Part shown: piece after piece, positions 57,982-64,000 of the stretch
Position numbering within the stretch: position 1 is the stretch's first letter
Layout: every line of letters begins with the position of its first letter
Source of the DNA: Halorientalis pallida
GTDB lineage: Archaea > Halobacteriota > Halobacteria > Halobacteriales > Haloarculaceae
Direction: 5' to 3'
Assembly: GCF_004118325.1 (NCBI RefSeq)
Contig: NZ_RDFA01000003.1
Location: forward strand, 248,001 to 312,000
DNA: 64,000 bases
Notes under the pieces: generated by a model
Seen by the model: only the letters and a program-made list of their open reading frames with translations
Databases searched by the model: none
Told to the model about the DNA's origin: nothing
Program-made: the position numbers and the translations under genes

Positions 57982-60360
57982 TCAGCGGTCCCGCGCTCTC
58001 CTGGCGGGCGTCACTACTCCGGGTAGCCGATCCATCTGTGTGAGCGTCAGTCCCGCCAGCGCGATGGCGGCCGCAGTGAGCTGGAGCATCGTCGACATAC
58101 CGCTTCCGATGTAGACGTTCAGTGCCGGCGCGTACAGCGCGGTCAGCGCGAGCAGGAGGTAGGCCGCGCGGTGCGTGGCTCCGAGGACGTGTCGGCCGTC
58201 GAAGCCGATGGTGACCGCGGTGAGTGCGACGACGCCGACGAACACGCAGAACGCCGACACGGGCGTCCCAGTCAGCGACCAGTTGACGAGGCTGTCGTTC
58301 ACCACGAGCGAGAAGGGGATCAGGAAGCCGGCCGCGCCGATCCGGAGCGACTGCTTGGCCGAGATCATGAATCCGCTGTTGGCGATCCGCGACCCCACGG
58401 CGACGCCGACTGCGACCGGCGGCGTGATCGCCGACAGCATCGCGAAGTAGAACACGAACAGGTGGGCCGTGATCTCTGTGACGCCGAGTTCCACCAGCGG
58501 ACTCACCAGCAGGGTCGCCACGAGGATGTACGCGGCGGGCGTCGGCATCCCGAGGCCGAACAGGATGCTCGTGATCATCGCCAGGATCAACACGACCAGC
58601 AGGACGCCGCCGCCGAGCGCGACCATCCGGACACTGATCTCGGAGGTCAGCCCCGTCTGGGTGAGCATGCTGATGATGACGCCCATCGCGGCGAGGACGC
58701 CCACCAGCGGGGCCATGTCCATCGCGCCGCGGCGGAAACCCTTGAGGGTCGTGTAGACCGTCTCGACGAGCGTGTAGAGCGTCCGTTCGACGGCCGTCCC
58801 GATGGAGACGCCCGAAGCGGTCGCATCGGTGGACTCACCGCCCTCGGTGACCCCGCCGAGATTGCGGGCCAGCGTCGCCATGGGGTTGCCCAGGACCATC
58901 GTCCCGATCATCGTCAGAGACGTGTACAGGCCCGCGGCCATCGGCGAGAGCTGCATGACGACCAGCGTGTAGACCAGCACGGACATCGGGATGGCGAAGT
59001 GTGCGCCGTCGAAGAAGCGGGCGATTGCACCGGCGAAGTCCTCGCCCACACTGTTGCCGTTCCGGCCCTGCAGGGCGACGGCCTGCAGCAGGCGGGTGAC
59101 GAGGAGTGCGACGATGGCGGCCGCGGCCGACTGGAGGATGCCCAGGCCGAGGACGAATCGGACCACGTAGAACGCGCCGACGACGACCAGCGCGTACAGC
59201 GATTTCAGGAGTGAACCCCGGCTAAAGAGTGAGGACAGAATGCCGGGCCCGTCCGTGTTCTCGGTGGTCCAGCCGTACCGCAGGACGGCGAACTGGACGG
59301 CGACGCCGACCGAGAAGTAAAACAGGAGTGCCGGGATGATGGCGGCCTGGATCACCCGGACGTAGGCCACACCGAGGATGTCGGCCATCAGGAACGCGGC
59401 GACGCCCATGACCGGGGGCATGATCTGTCCGCCGGAGGAGGCGACGCTCTCGATGGCCGCGGCGAAGTCCTTCCGAACGCCCTGATCTTTCATCATCGGG
59501 ATGGTGAAGGAGCCGGTGGTCGCGGCGTTGGCCGCCGCGCTCCCGGTGATCGACCCCATCGCCATGCTGGAGATGACGGCGACGTGGACGACGCCACTCC
59601 GCAGGTTCTCACCGAGTTTCTTCCCGAGGCCCAAAATTACGTCCAGTGCCCCGAACTCGCGGGCGAGCCCGGCGAACATGATGAAGATGGCGACCCAGGT
59701 GGCACCGATCTCCATGATGAACCCGAACGCACCGGAGAGCCGGACCGCACCGTAGGTCGCGATGCCCTCCAGCGAGAATCCGGGGTGCTGGAGGAACCCG
59801 GGCATCAGATCGCCGAAGAACGCGTACAGCACGGAGCCGACCGCGACGAGGGCGATGGACCAGCCGTAGGCCCGTCGGGTGGCGTCGATGGTCAGCACGA
59901 CGATCACCAGCCCGACGTACAGGTCGACGTTCTGAAACCCCGAGATCAGAGCGGGGCCGTCCAGACGCGCGTAGTTGGTGAACACGTGGTAGCTCGTCGC
60001 GGCCCCAGCGACCGCGAGCGCGACACAGACGAAGCCGTCGACGATCCGGACCAGACGGTAGGGTCGGTCGGGCACCCAGGCCGTCAGCTTCGTCGCGCTA
60101 CTCCGGTCGGTCGGGTCCTCGGCGACGGTCAGCGCCTGGGCGAGGTAGTAGAGGGCCGTGCCGGCACCGAAAAAGCCGATGGCGAACTTCGCGCGGACGA
60201 CAGGGCGCTCCCAGGCGAAGTACAGCGTCACGGCGGTCAGGCCGACGCCGATGAGCGTGATCAGCGTGAGCAGTACTTGTTCGGCGATCCCCCGCTCGCG
60301 GAAGGCGGAGAGGTCCTCGCGCGGCGACCAGGTCTCGGTTTCTGATGTGGTATCGGTCAT
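57982..60360 (-). CDS. TRAP transporter fused permease (DctQM type, TAXI family)
   Basis: A 792-residue membrane protein combining a small DctQ-like four-helix part (about 25-200) with a large DctM part (about 210-790), the fused form found with TAXI binding proteins. Typical segments: GSITGSAAANAATTGSFTIP (about 270-289), GGQIMPPVMGVAAFLMADIL, and near the C-terminus GLGMPTPAAYILVATLLVSP and AMLSAITPPVAVGVAVGSRI. It imports an organic acid with ion-gradient energy. It follows its binding-protein gene by 45 bp. Confidence 0.92.
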   Translation of the reverse strand: MTDTTSETETWSPREDLSAFRERGIAEQVLLTLITLIGVGLTAVTLYFAWERPVVRAKFAIGFFGAGTALYYLAQALTVAEDPTDRSSATKLTAWVPDRPYRLVRIVDGFVCVALAVAGAATSYHVFTNYARLDGPALISGFQNVDLYVGLVIVVLTIDATRRAYGWSIALVAVGSVLYAFFGDLMPGFLQHPGFSLEGIATYGAVRLSGAFGFIMEIGATWVAIFIMFAGLAREFGALDVILGLGKKLGENLRSGVVHVAVISSMAMGSITGSAAANAATTGSFTIPMMKDQGVRKDFAAAIESVASSGGQIMPPVMGVAAFLMADILGVAYVRVIQAAIIPALLFYFSVGVAVQFAVLRYGWTTENTDGPGILSSLFSRGSLLKSLYALVVVGAFYVVRFVLGLGILQSAAAAIVALLVTRLLQAVALQGRNGNSVGEDFAGAIARFFDGAHFAIPMSVLVYTLVVMQLSPMAAGLYTSLTMIGTMVLGNPMATLARNLGGVTEGGESTDATASGVSIGTAVERTLYTLVETVYTTLKGFRRGAMDMAPLVGVLAAMGVIISMLTQTGLTSEISVRMVALGGGVLLVVLILAMITSILFGLGMPTPAAYILVATLLVSPLVELGVTEITAHLFVFYFAMLSAITPPVAVGVAVGSRIANSGFMISAKQSLRIGAAGFLIPFSLVVNDSLVNWSLTGTPVSAFCVFVGVVALTAVTIGFDGRHVLGATHRAAYLLLALTALYAPALNVYIGSGMSTMLQLTAAAIALAGLTLTQMDRLPGVVTPARRARDR

Positions 60361-60405
60361 CGTGAATATGGAAAGAGTGGTTACGACAGCGTGGGGTGCT
60401 GGTGG

Positions 60406-61467
60406 CTACTGTTCGCCGACGGAGTAGCTGTCGTTCCAGACGCCTTTCTCCTTGTAGAAGTCGGCGGCAGCGGGGTGGAACGGTAGCGTGTCGTAGCCGT
60501 TTTCCGTCCAGAACGATCCCTCCTCCATCGTCCCGAGGAGGGCGTTCTCGTCGCCGAGGCCGTCGCGCTGACTCCACAGCGTCTCCAGGAACGTGTAGAG
60601 CGTGTCGTAGTCGAAGTCGTCCCGGGTGACGAAGTTGTACGCCAGCGCCGGCGTGTTGAGTGTATCGGGCGCGTACGCGTAGCCCTCGAACTGGGTCGTG
60701 TCGACCTCGCTCATGATGATCGACGGATCCTCTTCGAGCTGGGAAACGACGTTGTCAGGGAACTGGAGCAGGCGCAGGTCCGTCGTACTCTTCATCTGCT
60801 GGAGCCAGCTGGGCTCGACGGCGAGGTTGACGAAGGTCCCGGCCCCGGCGTCCAGGCGACCCTCGCTCATGGCACTGCCCTGTTCACCGTAGCCGATGCT
60901 GATGCGTTCGTAGTCCTCGGTGACGAAGCTGAGCGCGTACTCGAGCATCTCCGCGGTCCCCGATCCGCTCGGGGTCGGCGAGATGCGATCGCCCGAGCCG
61001 ATGTCGCTCACACTCGTCCAACCCTCGTTGGACGAACACATGAACCACGCCAGGTCGTACAGGTGGAACACCTGGAACGGAGTGAAATCGAGGCTCCCGA
61101 ACGGTTCTTCCTCGTTGGCGATCTTGCTCGCCGTCCAGTTCTGGATGTAGACGATGTCGGACTGATCCTGGCTGAGCCGCCCGATGTTGGCGTTTGTCCC
61201 CTCGCTAGGCTGGGCCTGGACGTTCACCGTGTCGTTGTTCTGGTTGACGACGTTGGCGATGACCGTACTCATCGTGTAGGCCGCGGTGTCCTGGGTCGAG
61301 GTCGTCATGACCATCTCGCCGTCGGCACCGGGCGCCTCGCTACTGCCACTGCCCTCGTCTCCGAAACAGCCGGCGAGTCCGGCCGCACCGACGAGCCCTG
61401 CGCTACCGAGCGAACGCTTCATGAACGACCGTCTATCAACGGTATCTAATCTGGATCTTCCACGCAT
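60406..61467 (-). CDS. TAXI-family TRAP transporter solute-binding lipoprotein
   Basis: A 353-residue Tat-exported lipoprotein (DRRSFMKRSLGSAG; lipobox LAGC with Cys34). The mature domain is the TAXI type: TSTQDTAAYTMSTVIANVVN, PSEGTNANIGRLSQDQSDIV, TPSGSGTAEMLEYAL and LDAGAGTFVNLAVEPSWLQQ. It captures a carboxylate (glutamate, succinate or aromatic acid) for the fused permease downstream. The leaderless start at 61467 is fixed by a TATA at 61491-61499. Confidence 0.93.
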   Translation of the reverse strand: MRGRSRLDTVDRRSFMKRSLGSAGLVGAAGLAGCFGDEGSGSSEAPGADGEMVMTTSTQDTAAYTMSTVIANVVNQNNDTVNVQAQPSEGTNANIGRLSQDQSDIVYIQNWTASKIANEEEPFGSLDFTPFQVFHLYDLAWFMCSSNEGWTSVSDIGSGDRISPTPSGSGTAEMLEYALSFVTEDYERISIGYGEQGSAMSEGRLDAGAGTFVNLAVEPSWLQQMKSTTDLRLLQFPDNVVSQLEEDPSIIMSEVDTTQFEGYAYAPDTLNTPALAYNFVTRDDFDYDTLYTFLETLWSQRDGLGDENALLGTMEEGSFWTENGYDTLPFHPAAADFYKEKGVWNDSYSVGEQ

Positions 61468-61490
61468 GGGAACTGGATTAACGTTTACTG

Positions 61491-61499
61491 CATATATAG
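61491..61499 (-). promoter_or_regulatory. TATA element of the TRAP-TAXI operon
   Basis: CTATATATG in minus orientation lies 24-32 nt before the ATG at 61467. The surrounding gap 61468-61671 is AT-rich and holds no gene that I can support. Confidence 0.7.
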
Positions 61500-61671
61500 C
61501 CTTCCATGACAGAAGTGTAAAGTTGAAAAATAGTTGTCTTAACAGTGGGCCGTGTTACACACACTCTACCACGCCATGGTTACGCCCTAGATTGCTGGAA
61601 ACATATCGAGGGCGACCGTCCGAGCGGGATTCGCTGGAAACTGTGTCGTTCGTCCGGGGACACCGTTCCTA

Positions 61672-62673
61672 TCAGTTATCGGGTGCGAGCGTCTCGATGG
61701 TCCGCTGGATGTCGGCCTGTTCGGCCGCACGGGGGAAGGATACGGACGCGGAGGTGACGCCATCGATCGCCTCGAATTCGTCGACGCGGTCACGACACTC
61801 CTCGGGCGTCCCCGCCACGGCGAGTTCGTCGAGCAGGTCCTCCGGGAACTCCGCGACGATTTCTTCGCGGTCGCCGTCGTCCCATTCGTCGTGAATTTTG
61901 TGCGCTAGGTCCTCATACCCCTGGCGGGCCAGCGCGTCCCGGTAGAAAGTACCCATGCCACCGATATAAAAGCATATATGAGATTTGACAAGTTCTCGTG
62001 CTTTTTGACGGTCTTCGTCGACACAGCAGGTCAGCGAGACGGTGACTTCCTGCTCGCTGCGGTCGCGGTCGCCGAGGTCGGCGCCGTGATCGAAGTCCTC
62101 CAGTCGGTCCCGAAGTCCCTCCTTCGTGAGCATCAGGGCGTGCCAGCCGTCGGCGAACCGGCCGGCGAGTTCGACGGATTTGGGCCCCATCCCGGCGGCG
62201 TCGATCTGGGGCGTCTGCTCGGGCGGCTCACAGCGCAGCCGGAACCCGTCGAGGTCGTAGTACTCGCCGTCGTAGCTGACTCGCTCGCCCGAGAGGACCT
62301 GTTTGACGACGTCCACAGTTTCACGGGTGAACTTCAGCGGGTTGGCGAAGTCCTTGCCGTGCCAGTTCTCGATGACGATGGGGCCGGAGGGACCGAGGCC
62401 GAGGCGGAAGCGGCCGTCGGAGACTTCCTGCAGCGTGGCGGCGGTCTGACCGATGAGCGCGGCCGACCGGGAGTAGATCGGCATGATGGAGGTGCCGATG
62501 CCGATCTCCTCGGTGCCGTGGGCGATGCTGGTGAGTGTGGTCACCGCGTCCCGGCCCCAGGTCTCGGGGAGCCACGCGCGGTCGTATCCCAGTTCCTCCG
62601 CAGTCTGGGCCTGTTCGACGAGGGTGTCCACGCTGGGCTGTGCCGCGACCGGCAGGAAAACGTCACGTACCAT
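61672..62673 (-). CDS. LLM-class (F420-type) flavin/F420-dependent oxidoreductase
   Basis: A 333-residue TIM-barrel luciferase-like protein. DRAWLPETWGRDAVTTLTSI near 34-53, GTSIMPIYSRSAALIGQTAA, DGRFRLGLGPSGPIVIENWH, and GMGPKSVELAGRFADGWHAL are typical of the F420-dependent LLM branch. It probably transfers hydride to or from coenzyme F420. TATA-like ACTTATTTCC near 62697-62706 gives a leaderless start at 62673. Substrate unknown. Confidence 0.9.
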   Translation of the reverse strand: MVRDVFLPVAAQPSVDTLVEQAQTAEELGYDRAWLPETWGRDAVTTLTSIAHGTEEIGIGTSIMPIYSRSAALIGQTAATLQEVSDGRFRLGLGPSGPIVIENWHGKDFANPLKFTRETVDVVKQVLSGERVSYDGEYYDLDGFRLRCEPPEQTPQIDAAGMGPKSVELAGRFADGWHALMLTKEGLRDRLEDFDHGADLGDRDRSEQEVTVSLTCCVDEDRQKARELVKSHICFYIGGMGTFYRDALARQGYEDLAHKIHDEWDDGDREEIVAEFPEDLLDELAVAGTPEECRDRVDEFEAIDGVTSASVSFPRAAEQADIQRTIETLAPDN

Positions 62674-62793
62674 ACCCTCTCACCGACCGGGATCGGGAAA
62701 TAAGTTGCCGCCTCGTGGCAGGCGTTCGGTCGCCAGGCGAGGCTCCCGGTGGACTGTGCGTGCACGACGAAAGTCGGAGCGGGGTGTCGCAGG

Positions 62794-63567
62794 TTAGACG
62801 TCCGGGTCTTCCATGATGTCCGGGACGCCCTTCGCGGTGATGGTCTCGCCGGTGATGTACGAGGACGCATCGCTGGCGAGGAACTGGGTCAGGTCGGCGA
62901 TCTCCTCTTCGAGACCGATCTGTCGGTCGACCGCCGAGCGGTCGATGTTGTCGGCGCTGACGCCCATCTGACTCTCGACGCCGGGCGTGGCGACGAAACC
63001 GGGCGCGATGCAGTTCACTCGGACGCCGTCGTCGGCCCACTCGAACGCGAGCGTCGACGTGAGGTTCGAGACGGCGGCTTTCGCCGCGGCGTAGTGGCTC
63101 ATGAAGGGTGCGCCGCGGTTGCCCGCCACGCTGGAGAAGTTGACGATCACGCCGCCGTCACCCTCGCGCATGACCTCGCCCGCGGCCTGCGTGCAGTGGT
63201 AGGTGCCGTGGAGGTTGATGTCCACGATAGTCTTCCAGCCGTTCTCGCTGATGCCCTCGAAGTTGGCCATGAAGGAGGCCCCGGCGTTGTTGACGAGGAT
63301 GTCCACACCGCCGAACTCCTCGACGGTCGCCTCGACCAGCGCGTCGACCGCGTCGCGCTCGGTCACGTCACACTCGATGGCGAGACACTCGCCACCGTCC
63401 TCGGCGTTGATGCCCTCCGCGACTTCGTCCACTTTCTCCTGCTCGCGCGAGCAGATCACGACGTCGGCGCCGTCGTCGGCGAACCGCTCGGCGATCGACC
63501 GACCGATCCCCTGGGACGCACCCGTGACGATCGCCGTCTGATCCTCGACTGCGAACTGCTCTCTCAT
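62794..63567 (-). CDS. short-chain dehydrogenase/reductase (3-oxoacyl reductase-like)
   Basis: A 257-residue NAD(P)-dependent SDR. Nucleotide-binding TGASQGIG (15-22), NNAG (93-96), catalytic Ser145 or 146 and Tyr159-x3-Lys163 (YAAAK), and PGFVATP after the active site are all present. It starts at ATG 63567, preceded by GGAGG as a ribosome site. Substrate unknown; fatty-acid or polyhydroxyalkanoate reductases are the closest type. An operator-like repeat covers its presumed transcription start. Confidence 0.92.
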   Translation of the reverse strand: MREQFAVEDQTAIVTGASQGIGRSIAERFADDGADVVICSREQEKVDEVAEGINAEDGGECLAIECDVTERDAVDALVEATVEEFGGVDILVNNAGASFMANFEGISENGWKTIVDINLHGTYHCTQAAGEVMREGDGGVIVNFSSVAGNRGAPFMSHYAAAKAAVSNLTSTLAFEWADDGVRVNCIAPGFVATPGVESQMGVSADNIDRSAVDRQIGLEEEIADLTQFLASDASSYITGETITAKGVPDIMEDPDV

Positions 63568-63590
63568 CGGCTTTCCTCCGTTTCAGTTAC

Positions 63591-63608
63591 CATTGTTAAT
63601 CAACAATG
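63591..63608. promoter_or_regulatory. inverted repeat at the SDR promoter
   Basis: CATTGTT-AATC-AACAATG is a perfect 7-bp inverted repeat. It lies 13-20 nt downstream of a TATA-like TTTATTAA near 63621-63628 (minus strand) and about 25 nt before the SDR ATG, so it spans the expected transcription start. The layout is typical for a TetR-like repressor site; the repressor gene is not in this window. Confidence 0.55.
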
Positions 63609-63786
63609 CCGCGTTCTACCTCAATGTTAATAAATCTGCACATACCGGGTGGCGTGACGGACCGGACATGGGTGGAGCGATTTCCCCGCTACCAATGTCA
63701 AGTAAAAAAATTCTAATGGGTAGAAGTGGGAGACCAAGCCATAGGACGATGGTCCCCAACTGCCCTTCCCTTCCGAGGTTGCAGTC

Positions 63787-64000
63787 ATGAGTCCCACTGT
63801 CCGACGGCCGCTATCTGTGGTCGCCACGACAGTAGTCGCAGTGCTGCTGGTCGGGTCCGCGACCGGCGCGCCACTCGCGGCTGCGAACAATGTGAACAGT
63901 ACCCAGTCGACCGGGCCCCAGATATCGCTCAGCGACGTGAGCATCACGCCCTCCCGGCCCGCGCCCGGCGACCTGGTCGAAATCAGTGCCGAGGTCTCGA
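63787..64000 (+). CDS. secreted protein, N-terminal fragment (cut by window edge)
   Basis: The ATG at 63787 opens 71 codons to the window edge. Residues 8-33 form a Sec-type signal peptide (VVATTVVAVLLVGSATGAPL). The next part (ISLSDVSITPSRPAPGDLVE) resembles the opening of a CARDB/adhesion-type beta domain in haloarchaeal surface proteins, many of which end in a PGF-CTERM anchor. The rest is outside the window. The 219-bp gap before it holds the SDR promoter and an A-rich stretch near 63703. Confidence 0.75.
   Translation, partial: MSPTVRRPLSVVATTVVAVLLVGSATGAPLAAANNVNSTQSTGPQISLSDVSITPSRPAPGDLVEISAEVS

Noticed and set aside
1-64000. tRNA, rRNA, CRISPR, insertion sequence, phage or defence genes
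   Set aside because: I looked for T-loop patterns, regularly spaced repeats, transposase or integrase motifs and known defence domains, and found none.

Overview
The window is haloarchaeal chromosomal DNA (class Halobacteria). The evidence is high GC content, acidic proteins rich in Asp and Glu, many leaderless genes with a TATA-like element about 25 nt before the start codon, Tat and lipobox signals, a PGF-CTERM-type anchor, and archaeal markers (SRP19, Gar1, FEN-1, GatE, MptE, a presenilin-type protease, Bat-type HTH regulators). I see no tRNA, rRNA, CRISPR array, transposase or phage gene. Both ends cut a gene: a Tat lipoprotein on the left (minus strand) and a secreted protein on the right (plus strand).

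Layout. 0-3.5 kb: PadR-like regulator, a Bat-type HTH regulator flanked by two related small proteins, and an acyl-CoA dehydrogenase. 3.5-9.7 kb: alpha/beta hydrolase, then an oxyanion uptake region with a permease/ATPase pair divergent from a complete TupABC-like operon, followed by a ModE-like TOBE regulator. 9.7-18.1 kb: wHTH/coiled-coil protein, 3-hydroxyacyl-CoA dehydrogenase, class I aldolase with fructose-1,6-bisphosphatase (gluconeogenic pair), LEA14-like protein, a mosaic CoA-transferase/membrane ORF, an acyl-CoA carboxylase carboxyltransferase, UspA and a membrane protein. 18.1-22.2 kb: cobalamin importer BtuD-BtuC divergent from BtuF, then srp19-gar1. 22.3-34.5 kb: lipoprotein, presenilin-like protease, ornithine cyclodeaminase-family enzyme, small membrane and soluble proteins, MFS transporter, DUF3054 protein, methyltransferase, GNAT, FEN-1, a pair of bacterial-PH-domain membrane proteins and fumarase. 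34.6-49.9 kb: an unrecognised Trp-rich protein, three histidine kinases, an HTH-receiver fusion, a GNAT with a Cys-rich tail, an SCP2-like protein, GatE, a TrmJ-like RNA methyltransferase with a zinc-site protein, then a pterin pair (DHPS-like and MptE) with a strongly structured candidate RNA between them. 49.9-64 kb: quinone oxidoreductase, tandem UspA, FAD-linked 2-hydroxyacid oxidase converging on a benzoylformate-decarboxylase-like TPP enzyme, a secreted twin-repeat cysteine protein, a receiver-PAS histidine kinase, a TRAP-TAXI transporter, an F420-type oxidoreductase and an SDR.

Metabolic reading: an aerobic heterotroph with fatty-acid or branched-chain oxidation (acyl-CoA and hydroxyacyl-CoA dehydrogenases, carboxyltransferase), gluconeogenesis, carboxylate uptake by TRAP, 2-hydroxyacid/2-ketoacid use, and cofactor supply (Mo/W, cobalamin, pterin). 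No defence island or other obvious large undescribed system is visible. The most unusual items are the 62-nt hairpin RNA candidate between the pterin genes, the rearranged CoA-transferase/membrane ORF, the twin-domain cysteine protein, the HTH-receiver fusion, and the extra Mo/W permease-ATPase pair with no binding protein of its own.
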